Source: Flavobacteriales bacterium (GTDB taxonomy: Bacteria > Bacteroidota > Bacteroidia > NS11-12g > UBA955). Taken from it: a stretch of 64,000 nucleotides of DNA. Below, piece by piece: positions 8,777 to 17,534 of this stretch. The notes below the pieces were generated by a model. The model was not told the origin of the DNA and made no database searches. It worked only from the letters and a program-made list of their open reading frames with translations. The DNA lies in assembly GCA_947496375.1 (NCBI GenBank), contig CANMCY010000004.1:62001-126000 (forward strand). Direction: 5' to 3'. The stretch's first letter is position 1, and the number at the start of each line of letters is the position of its first letter. Both the position numbers and the translations under genes were made by a program.

Positions 8777-9796
8777 TTACAGTTGGCCGATGGCGTTTAG
8801 GGTTGTTTCCAGGCTTTCGTCTGTAAAGTTCAGGTGGGTTACCATTCTGATTGTCGACGCTGATGTGGCCGCTGTTTTTATTCCTTTTTGGCGCAGCGCT
8901 TCTACCCAATGTGCCGCGGACATCTCCCCGGCCACCTCAAAAATGACGATGTTTGTTTCTACCGGCAGCACTGTTTTTACCCATGTTGCATTGCCGAGGG
9001 CTTCGGCCAGTTTTTGTGCTTTCCGATGGTCTTCTTCAAGTCTTTCCACGTGGTTTTTCAGGGCATATAGGCCCGCAGCGGCCAAATAACCCGCCTGTCT
9101 CATTCCGCCACCCAACACCTTCCTTGTTCTTCTTGCTTGTTTTACAAAATCCGAAGTGCCCAGCAGAACACTGCCCACCGGAGCGCCAAGCCCTTTGTTC
9201 AGGCAAACAGAGATGCTGTGAAAAATCTTGCCGTAATCGCGGGGAGATTCGTTGTTTGCCACAATGGCGTTGAATATGCGGGCTCCGTCTAGGTGAAGGG
9301 AAAGTTGTTGTTCGTCGCAGAGGATACGAATGGCCTTCATTTGCTGCATGCTGTAGGTGCTTCCTCCACCCCTGTTGCAGGTGTTTTCCAGACAGACCAG
9401 CCGGGTTCCGGGCCTGTGCACATCATCGGGGTTTATCACCGTGGCTATTTGCTCTGCGGTTATCCTCCCTCGGTCACCAGCTATCGTTCTTGCCTGGCAG
9501 CCCGACAAGCGGCCAATACCTCCCCCTTCGTAAAAATACACATGGGCGCCTTGCTCACAAATTACTTCATCCCCGGGCCGGGTGTGCACATTAATCGCAA
9601 TCTGGTTGGTCATGGTCCCGCTGGGACAAAAAACGGCCGCTTCCATTCCAAACATCTCCGCAACATGTGCTTCTAGTTCGTTTACAGAAAAATCTTCGCC
9701 AAAGACGTCGTCTCCCACCTTTGCTGCAAACATGGCATTGAGCATGGCTTGTGTGGGCTGGGTGAAGGTGTCGGAGCGGAGTTCTATAGTTTTCAT
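8777..9796 (-). CDS. ltaE: Low-specificity L-threonine aldolase
   Basis: A PLP enzyme that splits threonine or allo-threonine to glycine and acetaldehyde. At 339 residues it has the normal length. The N-terminus IELRSDTFTQPTQAM and the VGDDVFGED segment are family hallmarks. The PLP lysine is in SISVCLNKGLGAPVGSVL near residue 200, and the LHLDGARIFNA segment carries the Asp that holds the PLP ring. The start codon is an ATG at 9796. No clear TAnnTTTG box was found upstream. It is divergent from a small lipoprotein gene. Confidence 0.92.
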   Translation of the reverse strand: MKTIELRSDTFTQPTQAMLNAMFAAKVGDDVFGEDFSVNELEAHVAEMFGMEAAVFCPSGTMTNQIAINVHTRPGDEVICEQGAHVYFYEGGGIGRLSGCQARTIAGDRGRITAEQIATVINPDDVHRPGTRLVCLENTCNRGGGSTYSMQQMKAIRILCDEQQLSLHLDGARIFNAIVANNESPRDYGKIFHSISVCLNKGLGAPVGSVLLGTSDFVKQARRTRKVLGGGMRQAGYLAAAGLYALKNHVERLEEDHRKAQKLAEALGNATWVKTVLPVETNIVIFEVAGEMSAAHWVEALRQKGIKTAATSASTIRMVTHLNFTDESLETTLNAIGQL

Positions 9797-9842
9797 ACTG
9801 CAATTATGCGTAATTTCATTGTTTTGTTTTTATTTGTTTCTT

Positions 9843-9850
9843 TATACTTG
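9843..9850 (+). promoter_or_regulatory. TATACTTG promoter-like box
   Basis: One mismatch to TAnnTTTG. It is followed by CATT and the ATG at 9855, the same spacing as in aroQ and rbfA of this window. Confidence 0.45.
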
Positions 9851-9854
9851 CATT

Positions 9855-10520
9855 ATGAAAAATTATTCTTGTTTGTTTTTAGGCAGCATATTTGCCTTTT
9901 TCTTTTTTGTAAGTTGTAGTGGTAGCGGCCCTACTGCCTTTTCTGCTCCGCAGCCTGATGGAGCCAAAGATTTAAGCGCAATTCCACGACGCCTGGTGGG
10001 TCAATACGTAAGCGAAGATAAAAGCCACTCGCTGTTTATTGCCCAAAACTTGATTTATAGGGTGTTTGATTATGATATAACTGTACACAAAAACAATCTG
10101 GACTCGGGTGATGTAATAAAGGGCGATACTTTGATTTCTGCGGGTATGTCGTTTAAAATTAAACAGATTGGAGACTCTATTAAAACCCACTACCATGCTG
10201 TAGACACTGTTTTTTCGTTAGACAAAAACAATCCTATTCGCAAGTATAAAGGATATTTGTTTACTAACAGATATGACGGTTATGGGGGGTGGGAAGTTAA
10301 AAAACTTTCCTTAACCAAAGGAGTGCTAAGCATTGAAGGGGTTAATCCTATTGACAGCCTTAAAGACATCGTTGAAATCAAAGAAAACAACCAGGATTCT
10401 TCCGGAACACACCAAATTGATGTTACGCGCAAACAGTTCCGCATCATCATGAAGGATGGATTCTCTGTAGAGTCGAAATACTACAAAACGCAATCTTCTG
10501 CGCGCAAATCCGAGGATTAA
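9855..10520 (+). CDS. Hypothetical lipoprotein
   Basis: A 221-residue protein starting MKNYSCLFLGSIFAFFFFVSCSG; the hydrophobic segment ends in a lipobox with Cys at residue 21. The mature part is hydrophilic with several short strand-like stretches (LVGQYVSEDKSHSLFIAQNL) and no recognised domain. The reading frame is open much further upstream, through the opposite-strand threonine aldolase gene, but that part is a shadow: the ATG at 9855 has both the signal peptide and the promoter box. It is followed, after a gap, by the GDP-fucose synthase gene, which has its own promoter. Confidence 0.8.
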   Translation: MKNYSCLFLGSIFAFFFFVSCSGSGPTAFSAPQPDGAKDLSAIPRRLVGQYVSEDKSHSLFIAQNLIYRVFDYDITVHKNNLDSGDVIKGDTLISAGMSFKIKQIGDSIKTHYHAVDTVFSLDKNNPIRKYKGYLFTNRYDGYGGWEVKKLSLTKGVLSIEGVNPIDSLKDIVEIKENNQDSSGTHQIDVTRKQFRIIMKDGFSVESKYYKTQSSARKSED

Positions 10521-10581
10521 TTTTGGTTTTAGATTGTCTTTTTACAATCTTTCTTCCCTAACAGAAACCCTTTAATACGTG

Positions 10582-10589
10582 TAACTTTG
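10582..10589 (+). promoter_or_regulatory. TAACTTTG promoter box of fcl
   Basis: Perfect TAnnTTTG, with four bases (TCAC) before the ATG at 10594. The mRNA is expected to be leaderless or nearly so. Confidence 0.7.
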
Positions 10590-10593
10590 TCAC

Positions 10594-11529
10594 ATGAAAA
10601 CAGATGATTGTGTTTTCGTGGCAGGTCACCGTGGCATGGTGGGAAGTGCCATCGTGCGGGCATTACAGCGCGAAGGATACACCAAGATTGTAACCAAAAC
10701 CCGTGCAGCGCTGGATTTGCTTAATCAATCCGCGGTGGCTGATTTTTTTGAACACGAAAAACCGGAATACGTTTTTCTGGCCGCTGCCAAGGTGGGTGGA
10801 ATTATGGCAAACAACACCTATCGCGCTGATTTTTTATATGAAAACCTGCTGATAGAAACCAACATCATCCACAGCGCCTACAAAAACGGTGTGAAAAAAC
10901 TGCTGTTTCTGGGCAGCAGCTGCATTTATCCCAAAATGGCACCTCAGCCACTTAAAGAGGAATATTTACTCAGCGGTTTTCTGGAACCAACAAACGAGCC
11001 CTACGCCATTGCGAAAATTGCGGGGATAAAGCTGTGTGAGGCCTACCGCGACCAATATGGTTGTAACTTCATCAGCGCCATGCCCACCAATATGTATGGG
11101 CCTAATGACAACTACCATCCGGAAAACTCGCATGTTTTACCCGCATTAATAAGAAAGTTCCATGAGGCAAAAACCGCAAACCAAAATACCGTTACGGTTT
11201 GGGGAGATGGAAGCCCCTTGCGCGAATTTTTATATGCCGACGATCTGGCAGATGCACTGGTGTTTTTGATGCAACACTACAACGAAAAGCAGTTTGTGAA
11301 TGTTGGATATGGCGAAGACATCAGCATTGGTGAACTGGCGCAGATGGTTAAAGAAACGGTGGGTTTTCAGGGAGATATTGAATTCGACACAAGCAAACCT
11401 AATGGTACCCCAAAAAAACTGATGGACAGCAGCCGTCTGTTTTCACTGGGTTGGAAACCCTCTGTTTCGCTAAAAGAGGGTATTGCTCTTGCTTATCAGG
11501 ATTTTTTAAAAATAACCGCTGAGCACTAA
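10594..11529 (+). CDS. fcl: GDP-L-fucose synthase
   Basis: Epimerises and reduces GDP-4-keto-6-deoxymannose to GDP-L-fucose using NADPH; cytosolic. The 311-residue SDR protein has the dinucleotide motif [10 protein letters not shown] near residues 9-18. The catalytic Ser is in [17 protein letters not shown] and the Tyr/Lys pair in [10 protein letters not shown]. It heads a three-gene operon with two glycosyltransferases, which suggests fucose-containing surface glycan synthesis. GDP-mannose dehydratase (gmd), the preceding enzyme, is not in the window. Confidence 0.93.
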   Translation: MKTDDCVFVAGHRGMVGSAIVRALQREGYTKIVTKTRAALDLLNQSAVADFFEHEKPEYVFLAAAKVGGIMANNTYRADFLYENLLIETNIIHSAYKNGVKKLLFLGSSCIYPKMAPQPLKEEYLLSGFLEPTNEPYAIAKIAGIKLCEAYRDQYGCNFISAMPTNMYGPNDNYHPENSHVLPALIRKFHEAKTANQNTVTVWGDGSPLREFLYADDLADALVFLMQHYNEKQFVNVGYGEDISIGELAQMVKETVGFQGDIEFDTSKPNGTPKKLMDSSRLFSLGWKPSVSLKEGIALAYQDFLKITAEH

Positions 11530-11536
11530 TTCCCAT

Positions 11537-12520
11537 TTGAAAGCCGGTTTGCAATACATATCGCACGGGGAAAAAGAAACCGGAGGATATGCGCATGAAA
11601 AAACCCTGTTTGAAAGCATTGCCAAGGCATTGGATTTGGGGGCCGGAGATTGTCAGGAGATTCGCTTTCGGCGGCGTTTTAAAGGCCTGTTTGGCTGGTT
11701 TCGGCTTGGTTTTAGTGCGTTTAAAGCTGCTGATCCTAACGCGACCGTTATTACCGTGGCCCGGCTGGCGTGGCCGGTTTTTTTAAAACAGCTGTTTGGC
11801 AGGGGTAAAATGCTGGTAGTGGTTCACAACTGGGACTCCCGCGATGGAAAGCCCCGTATTTACTACCGGGTGTTATCTGCTTTTTTAAACCTCGCGCGAA
11901 CACGTGCCCACAAAATTGCTGTGGTTGTGCCCGCAGCATATTGGAAACAATACCTGAGCGCACGCTTTGGCCTTTCACCACTGGTTTTTCCCAATTTGTT
12001 TTCGGAGGCCCCCTACGCCTTTTTCAAAGAAATTGCCAGAAAAAACCCAAAATTGATTCATTTGGGACAGTACTCTGACAAAATAAACATAAAAAAACAT
12101 CTTGTTTTATGTCATATACTTAAACATCATGGTTTCGTGTATTACTTTAGCTCAAATTCGCCAATTTCCAATACAGATTTTCCCATTTCCTTTTTTGAAA
12201 CCAGAGAGGCCTACTTAAAACAAATGTCCACCTGTTATGCCAGTGTTTTTCTCAATAAAATCAACGAAGGGTGGAACCGGGTGGCACACGAGAGCTTATT
12301 GGTGGGAACACCCATCATTGTTTCGTCCGGCGGTGGTATTGAGGAGCTTGCCAAAACCCTGGGGGGCCTTGTTCTAGACGAGCCATCCGAAATTGTTGCT
12401 GCGCTTAAAGGCCCTATTCCCGGGGCAAATGAACGCGAATTGGCTCGCTTTCATCAGGGTTGTGCCGGGGATTGGGTTGACCCTGTTTTGCGTTTTTTAA
12501 ACCCTGCCGGCCATGCCTGA
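11537..12520 (+). CDS. Glycosyltransferase, GT-B like
   Basis: A 327-residue cytosolic protein. The N-terminal half (KAGLQYISHGEKETGGYAHEK) has the glycine-rich acceptor side of GT-B enzymes. The C-terminal half contains EGWNRVAHESLLVGTPIIVS, which matches the nucleotide-sugar-binding helix of GT4-type enzymes. The start is a TTG seven bases after the fcl stop; no ATG fits the conserved N-terminus. Its last 8 bases overlap the next gene, so the three genes are probably co-transcribed and translationally coupled. The sugar donor is unknown; GDP-fucose is an inference from context. Confidence 0.8.
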   Translation: MKAGLQYISHGEKETGGYAHEKTLFESIAKALDLGAGDCQEIRFRRRFKGLFGWFRLGFSAFKAADPNATVITVARLAWPVFLKQLFGRGKMLVVVHNWDSRDGKPRIYYRVLSAFLNLARTRAHKIAVVVPAAYWKQYLSARFGLSPLVFPNLFSEAPYAFFKEIARKNPKLIHLGQYSDKINIKKHLVLCHILKHHGFVYYFSSNSPISNTDFPISFFETREAYLKQMSTCYASVFLNKINEGWNRVAHESLLVGTPIIVSSGGGIEELAKTLGGLVLDEPSEIVAALKGPIPGANERELARFHQGCAGDWVDPVLRFLNPAGHA

Positions 12521-13481
12521 AATCAGTGTTTTAATTCCGGCCTATAATGCAGAAAAGACCATTGTTTCTGCCGTTTGGAGCGCACTCAACCAGTCTTTTA
12601 AAGACATAGAGGTGCTTGTGTATGTAGATGGATCAACCGACAAAACCTCAGAAAATGTGCAGGGGATTAACGATGCCCGGGTGCAATTGTTTCAAGGCAA
12701 AGAGCATTGTGGGATTTCATACAGTAGAAACTTTTTACTCAAAAACACATCGGCGCCCTACATCGCATGGTTAGACGCTGATGATATTATGCTGCCGGGA
12801 AGGTTGTCTGCGCAGCATGGTTTTTTGGAAAACCATCACGATGTTGATTTTTTGGGATGCAGAGCCCTTTTGAGAAACAGCAACCTTACCGCCGTCAGCA
12901 TGGGCACAGACCGCTCGTTTCTGGAGGCCTTCCTTTTGTTTAGAAATCCATTCATCCAAAGCAGTATTATGGCAAAGAATTTTTTTTCTAAAGAAAACCT
13001 GTTTTTTGATTCGGCATTTGACTATACCGAAGATTATGACCTGTATTTGAGGTGCTTGGAAAAAGGAAAGCGGTTTGCTATGCTGCCGTTTTATGGTGTA
13101 AGCTACAACATGCCGGGGGAAACAGTATGGAAGGAGAAATCTAACGTGCACGGGCTTGATGAAAAACTTGAGCGATTGATGTTGCGCGTCCACAAAGAAA
13201 CGGAAGGAGTTGATGTGAGGCCGGTACTGGCGTTTATTAGGGAAAACAATCGGATAGACAAGCCCGGATATGACGTGATTAAACGCTTCCTTGCTTCTGC
13301 ACGGCAGCAAATGTGCCGTAAAGACGGAAAAATCAGTCGGGGTGAGAAGGCGGTGTTGTTATTGTATCGGTTTCGGCTTGAACGAAATCACCGGGGAATC
13401 GTGCCTGCTTTTTTGTGGCTATTACTTCAAAACCCCTTCACAGTTAGGGCTATGTTTGTTAACCGACTGCGGGTACGTTAG
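12513..13481 (+). CDS. Glycosyltransferase family 2
   Basis: A 322-residue GT-A enzyme beginning PEISVLIPAYNAEKTIVSAV. The metal/nucleotide DXD site is AWLDADDIMLPGRL near residue 90, and an ED pair in DYTEDYDLYLRC near residue 175 is the likely catalytic base region. There is no membrane segment. It overlaps the preceding glycosyltransferase by 8 bases and its 3' end overlaps the convergent zinc-ribbon gene by 4 bases. It probably adds a sugar during surface polysaccharide or glycoprotein synthesis. Confidence 0.88.
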   Translation: MPEISVLIPAYNAEKTIVSAVWSALNQSFKDIEVLVYVDGSTDKTSENVQGINDARVQLFQGKEHCGISYSRNFLLKNTSAPYIAWLDADDIMLPGRLSAQHGFLENHHDVDFLGCRALLRNSNLTAVSMGTDRSFLEAFLLFRNPFIQSSIMAKNFFSKENLFFDSAFDYTEDYDLYLRCLEKGKRFAMLPFYGVSYNMPGETVWKEKSNVHGLDEKLERLMLRVHKETEGVDVRPVLAFIRENNRIDKPGYDVIKRFLASARQQMCRKDGKISRGEKAVLLLYRFRLERNHRGIVPAFLWLLLQNPFTVRAMFVNRLRVR

Positions 13482-13849
13482 TTGTTTTGTGGGTCTCTCC
13501 GCACAACCATATAAACTTCATCGTCTATTTTTAGGTAGCCATATTCATAACAAAACCGATACTGGCTGCCGGTTTTAGTCGTATAAATGCTCGTTATGTA
13601 ATCAAATACAAACCCTTTGGCAGATAGTTTTTTTAAGGGAACCCTTGTTTTTCCGTCTTCATTTCCCGTCAAAAAGGTTTCCAGAATCCGACGGTTTTTT
13701 CGCAGTGCGTTGTTTATGTTTCTCACAACGTTATTGGCATCCGCGTTAAGCTTGTTGTTATAAGCATTCCGGCAGCCATCGCTGCAGAACTTTTTGTCTG
13801 CCCGGCCCAGAATTTTGTCGCCGCATTCCTGACATTGTTTGGCGTTCAT
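13478..13849 (-). CDS. Small zinc-ribbon protein
   Basis: A 123-residue protein whose N-terminus has two CxxC-like pairs (KQCQECGDKILG and KKFCSDGCRNAYNNK), a treble-clef zinc ribbon. The rest is hydrophilic and ends with a strand-rich segment (GYLKIDDEVYMVVRRDP). Short zinc-ribbon proteins of this type are common in this phylum; the function is unknown and nucleic-acid binding is only a guess. It converges with the GT2 gene and is divergent from ssb. Confidence 0.8.
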   Translation of the reverse strand: MNAKQCQECGDKILGRADKKFCSDGCRNAYNNKLNADANNVVRNINNALRKNRRILETFLTGNEDGKTRVPLKKLSAKGFVFDYITSIYTTKTGSQYRFCYEYGYLKIDDEVYMVVRRDPQNN

Positions 13850-13932
13850 TTATAGACAATATTACACAATTTTTATATCACAAACAACAACAAACGCTTA
13901 CAAGCGCAATTAAACATTAAAAAACCGACTCC

Positions 13933-13940
13933 TACATTTG
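13933..13940 (+). promoter_or_regulatory. TACATTTG promoter box of ssb
   Basis: TAnnTTTG match 67 bases before the ATG at 14008, leaving an untranslated leader of roughly 60 bases, much longer than for most genes here. Confidence 0.45.
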
Positions 13941-14007
13941 GGTATGAACACCTTTGCATCACCAACCAAGAGAACCGTTGAAACCTAATTTAATTTTTAT
14001 ATACGTT

Positions 14008-14379
14008 ATGACATCTTTAGTTAATTCTGTAACCCTGTGGGGCAACGTTGGCTCCACCCCCTCTGTTCGTGTGCTGAAAAACGGCCGCAAAGTAGCCACA
14101 CTTAGTTTAACCACCGGTGAGCGAAAACAAAGCGATGACGGGCAAAACAACAAATCATTAACCTGGCACAAACTGGTGTTCTGGGGGCCCAAAGCAAGCA
14201 TCGTTGAAAGTTATGTTGGAAAAGGACAGCGCCTTTTTGTAGAAGGCAAGATTACCGAGCGCAACTGGCTGGATAAAAAAGGTATTGAGAAAAAACAAAC
14301 CGTTGTAGATGTGCAGCGTGTGTTCCTGGTAAATCAAAAGAACAAAAAAGAGGCCCTTAATGAGGAGTTGCCCTTCTGA
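14008..14379 (+). CDS. ssb: Single-stranded DNA-binding protein
   Basis: A 123-residue OB-fold protein: VNSVTLWGNVGSTPSVRVL at the start, then WHKLVFWGPKA and KGQRLFVEGKI. It coats single-stranded DNA in replication and repair. The C-terminus EELPF is the acidic tip with terminal Phe that recruits partner proteins; the linker before it is very short. The start at 14008 (MTSLVNSV) is chosen over the upstream ATG at 13954, whose extra residues do not belong to the family. A strong terminator follows. Confidence 0.92.
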   Translation: MTSLVNSVTLWGNVGSTPSVRVLKNGRKVATLSLTTGERKQSDDGQNNKSLTWHKLVFWGPKASIVESYVGKGQRLFVEGKITERNWLDKKGIEKKQTVVDVQRVFLVNQKNKKEALNEELPF

Positions 14380-14401
14380 TCTATGTTTTGTGTTGTGTTG
14401 G

Positions 14402-14434
14402 AAAAGCCCGGCTTCTGGCCGGGTTTTTCTTTTT
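14402..14434 (+). terminator. Intrinsic terminator after ssb
   Basis: Stem CCCGGC (14407-14412) with GCCGGG (14418-14423), then a T-rich tract to 14434. Confidence 0.85.
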
Positions 14435-14448
14435 CTCAGGTGTGCTCT

Positions 14449-14456
14449 TAACTTTG
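14449..14456 (+). promoter_or_regulatory. TAACTTTG promoter box
   Basis: Perfect TAnnTTTG, four bases before the ATG at 14461, just after the ssb terminator. Confidence 0.65.
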
Positions 14457-14460
14457 TTGA

Positions 14461-14970
14461 ATGGAGGCGCAAGAAAAACCGGTTTTGTTTTGGGAAAAAC
14501 AGCGTTTCACGCAAAAGTGGATATGGATTTTATTGTTAACGCCCCTCTTGTTTCCTTTGGTGGGACTGCTTTTTCCCAATATTTCCAATGAACTTTTCAC
14601 GTTTAACGCGTCAGGGCTACTCATTAACATTGGTGTTTTTTTGTCAATCCTGCTGATGTTCAGCTTTTGGTTTGAGTTGAACACCGAAATATGTACTGAT
14701 GGCATATATGTTCGCTTTCGCCCCTTCCATAGAAAACCCCGTTTCTATCCATGGTCTGAAATAGCACATTGCGAAGTCAGAAAATACAAACCCCTTCTTG
14801 AATATGGCGGCTGGGGTCTTCGAATGGGCTCGGGAGGTACCGCTTTTAATGTGCGGGGAAATATGGGGCTTCAACTGGTGATTAAGAGCGGAAAACGGGT
14901 TTTGATCGGCACGCAAAAGGCGACTGAGCTTGCAGGTGTTTTGAAATCTATACACTTCCCTGACGCATAG
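14461..14970 (+). CDS. Small membrane protein with PH-like C-terminal half
   Basis: A 169-residue protein with two hydrophobic segments (WIWILLLTPLLFPLVGLLF near residues 20-40 and LLINIGVFLSILLMFSFWF near 60-80). The soluble half, with DGIYVRFRPF, PWSEIAHCEVRKY and VLIGTQKATELAGVL, reads like the strand pattern of bacterial PH-like domains. I do not recognise a named family with certainty and no function can be given. It has its own promoter box directly at the start codon and lies alone between ssb and the M16 pair. Confidence 0.72.
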   Translation: MEAQEKPVLFWEKQRFTQKWIWILLLTPLLFPLVGLLFPNISNELFTFNASGLLINIGVFLSILLMFSFWFELNTEICTDGIYVRFRPFHRKPRFYPWSEIAHCEVRKYKPLLEYGGWGLRMGSGGTAFNVRGNMGLQLVIKSGKRVLIGTQKATELAGVLKSIHFPDA

Positions 14971-14996
14971 ACATATTAAGAATTGGGACCGGGCGC

Positions 14997-15004
14997 TACC
15001 TTTG
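14997..15004 (+). promoter_or_regulatory. TACCTTTG promoter box of the M16 pair
   Basis: TAnnTTTG match, four bases (CAGT) before the GTG at 15009; supports GTG as start and a leaderless transcript. Confidence 0.65.
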
Positions 15005-15008
15005 CAGT

Positions 15009-16256
15009 GTGATTTCCTATTCAAGGTTTGTGCTACCCAACGGGCTTCGGGTGATTCATCATTTTGATCCTGACAGCACTGTGGTTATTTTAAACACCCT
15101 TTTCAATGTGGGCGCAAGGGACGAATCTCCTGATAAGACAGGTTTTGCCCATCTTTTTGAACACCTCATGTTTGGAGGAAGCAAGAATGTGGTTTCCTAT
15201 GACAAGGCCGTAGAACATGCCGGTGGCAGCAATAACGCCTTCACCAATAACGAGTACACAAACTATTATATCACCGTTCCCTCCGAAAACGCTGAAACCG
15301 CCTTTTGGCTTGAAAGCGACCGTATGTTTCAACTGAACATCAACGCCAAAACGCTTGAAGTGCAGCGCGGTGTGGTTGTGGAAGAGTTTAAGCAGCGGTG
15401 CCACAATGCGCCTTTCGGTATGCTTTGGCATCATTTGCGGGGGCTTTTATATCAAAACAGCCCCTACCGCTGGCCTACCATTGGTGAAGATATTTCTCAC
15501 ATAGAAAACGCAACCCTCGAAGACGTGGAGGCGTTCTATAAAAAACACTATCACCCGGCCAATGCTGTGCTTTGTGTTGCCGGACAAATTACTTTGGAAG
15601 AAACCAGGGTTTTATGCGAAAAATGGTATGCAGATATCGAGCCAACCGGTTCTGTTAATAGCAATGTATATGAACAGGACCCCGCCAACACCGGCCGCCG
15701 TTTCATGGAAACTGAAGATTTAAGTCCCAATCCTGCGGTGTTTTTGGTTTGGAAAGGGCCTGAGTTTAATAATCCGGACAGCGCTGCCCTGGAACTGTTT
15801 GCCGATTTGCTTGGCGGGTCGGAAATTAGCCCCATTTACACCCGCTGGGTAAAAGAAAACCCCGTGTTTAACGACGCCGCATGCTTTTATGTAAGGGGTA
15901 TTGGCGAGGGTATGTTTGTTCTATATGGCGTGCTTAATGACGGGCAGAATCACCTGCACGGGGAGGCTTGTTTGCTACAAACAATGAAAGACGCCATGGA
16001 TGGCAAGTTTTTCACGGAAAGGCACATGGAGCGGGTTAAAAACAAAGCGACATCATCCTTGCTTTTTGAAAAATCGAGCCTGATTAATCGTGCTCAGAAA
16101 TTGTGTTTTTTTGAAAACACAGGCAATCTGGACGCCATAGTAACCGAGAACTCAACATACAGAAACACCAATCTGCACAGCATGCTAAAAGCGGCCGTCA
16201 GCACTATACAGCCAGACAATGCGGCTGTTTTATACTATCACCCAAAAACATCATGA
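15009..16256 (+). CDS. M16 family zinc metallopeptidase, catalytic subunit
   Basis: A 415-residue peptidase of the pitrilysin/processing-protease family. The inverted zinc motif HxxEH is seen in FAHLFEHLMFGGS near residues 45-57, with the downstream Glu region RGVVVEEFKQR supplying the third ligand. There is no signal peptide, so it is probably cytosolic. The start is GTG at 15009, fixed by the promoter box. Its last bases overlap the ATG of the next gene, an M16 homologue without the zinc motif. In this family active and inactive chains form heterodimers, so both are probably needed. Confidence 0.9.
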   Translation: MISYSRFVLPNGLRVIHHFDPDSTVVILNTLFNVGARDESPDKTGFAHLFEHLMFGGSKNVVSYDKAVEHAGGSNNAFTNNEYTNYYITVPSENAETAFWLESDRMFQLNINAKTLEVQRGVVVEEFKQRCHNAPFGMLWHHLRGLLYQNSPYRWPTIGEDISHIENATLEDVEAFYKKHYHPANAVLCVAGQITLEETRVLCEKWYADIEPTGSVNSNVYEQDPANTGRRFMETEDLSPNPAVFLVWKGPEFNNPDSAALELFADLLGGSEISPIYTRWVKENPVFNDAACFYVRGIGEGMFVLYGVLNDGQNHLHGEACLLQTMKDAMDGKFFTERHMERVKNKATSSLLFEKSSLINRAQKLCFFENTGNLDAIVTENSTYRNTNLHSMLKAAVSTIQPDNAAVLYYHPKTS

Positions 16257-17527
16257 GTTTCAGAATGTTGGCCCCGGAAGCCAAAACCATAAAAACCCTG
16301 TCGTTCATTCCACCCACGGAATCGCTCCTTCGGGGTGGCATCCCATTAGCCGCAAGCCCTAAGCGAGATTTAGGGGTTGTTAAACTATTGTTTTACTGGC
16401 CCGCAGGTACAGCAGCACAGACAGCCCCAATGCAGGCAAGGGCTGCGCAGACTTTGAGACTGAGCGGAAACAAAACCCATTCTTCAGAACAAATACAGGA
16501 GGGTTTCGAATACCTGGGCGCTTCTGCAAACCCAGATGTTGGGCTTTTGTCGTCCACGCTGGTCTTGCAAACCCAAAAACAGTACCTTGAAGAGGCCCTC
16601 AAATGGCTGCTTGAACAAGGCGCCGAACCCGTTTTTCCCGAGCACGAACTGGCTGTTTTCAAACAGGTAGAAACTTCGTCATTGCTCAGGAGAATGCAAA
16701 CACCCCGTTACTGGAGTGGGAGACTTTGCTATGAGGCCCTTTACGGAAAATCCTCCCCTGATTCTTCTTTTGCTGATTCAGCCGATATCGAAGCACTAAA
16801 CAGAGAGGATCTGGGTCGCTGGCATAAACAGCACTTGGCTTTTTCTGCTTGCAGAGTTTTTGCTTCCGGCGATTTTGGGCAGGAAGAGCATGCTGTTTTG
16901 GAGCGCGTGATGGGTTCAATGAATGCATCCAAAACATCCCGAGAAGAGGGGGTTGCTTCTCTTCTTGAGCCGCAAACACAGATAAAGCATCGCATGGAGC
17001 ATGCACAACAGGTGAGTTTGTATATGGGAAAAGCGCTTCCGAAGCTAAGCATGGAAGCCATGCAAACAGCATCCTTTGTCAATATGTTTCTTGGCGGATT
17101 TTTTGGCAGCCGTTTAATGCAGGATCTTCGTGAGACCAGGGGGTTAACCTATGGCATTGGCAGTGGTTTGGCACAGGCGTCTAGTGGTTTTACCTGGTAT
17201 ATCAGCGGAGAAATGAACAGTGCAAATGCCGATGCCGCGGTTGAGGCCTGTCAAGCCATAATGACCGGATTGTCAACCTCACCGCCAACCGGAGAAGAGC
17301 TGGAAAAAGCGCGCCGGTATGCTTCCGGGCAGCTTAGAGCGGGTTTTGACGGACCCTTTTCTTTGCCCTCCAAATGGCAGTTTTTACTTCAGAACAACCT
17401 GCCGGGAAATTACTATACAACGTATATGGACCGAATATGGTCTATTACTTCAGACGAAATATCGGATTTTGCATACAATTATTTGCGTCCCGATTCGTTT
17501 ACCCTTGCACTGGCAGGAATCTTATAG
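16253..17527 (+). CDS. M16 family peptidase homologue, non-catalytic subunit
   Basis: A 424-residue protein with M16 folds, for example MQDLRETRGLTYGIGSGLAQ in the C-terminal half, which matches the R/Y pair that binds the substrate C-terminus. At the place of HxxEH it reads ARAAQTLRLSGNKTH, so no zinc can bind. It starts four bases before the end of the catalytic subunit (ATGA overlap), so translation is coupled. It is expected to dimerise with the catalytic chain and shape the substrate cavity. The substrate is unknown. Confidence 0.88.
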   Translation: MSFRMLAPEAKTIKTLSFIPPTESLLRGGIPLAASPKRDLGVVKLLFYWPAGTAAQTAPMQARAAQTLRLSGNKTHSSEQIQEGFEYLGASANPDVGLLSSTLVLQTQKQYLEEALKWLLEQGAEPVFPEHELAVFKQVETSSLLRRMQTPRYWSGRLCYEALYGKSSPDSSFADSADIEALNREDLGRWHKQHLAFSACRVFASGDFGQEEHAVLERVMGSMNASKTSREEGVASLLEPQTQIKHRMEHAQQVSLYMGKALPKLSMEAMQTASFVNMFLGGFFGSRLMQDLRETRGLTYGIGSGLAQASSGFTWYISGEMNSANADAAVEACQAIMTGLSTSPPTGEELEKARRYASGQLRAGFDGPFSLPSKWQFLLQNNLPGNYYTTYMDRIWSITSDEISDFAYNYLRPDSFTLALAGIL

Positions 17528-17534
17528 TAACTAT

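Noticed and set aside
9046-9053. CCACGTGG palindrome in the threonine aldolase gene
   Set aside because: It shares the CACGTG core but the flanks (TCTTT on the left, TTTTT on the right) do not make the parS palindrome.
17319-17534. Upstream part of the frame of the gliding-type secreted protein
   Set aside because: It lies inside the M16 gene; the TTG at 17535 gives a proper signal peptide directly after the M16 stop.
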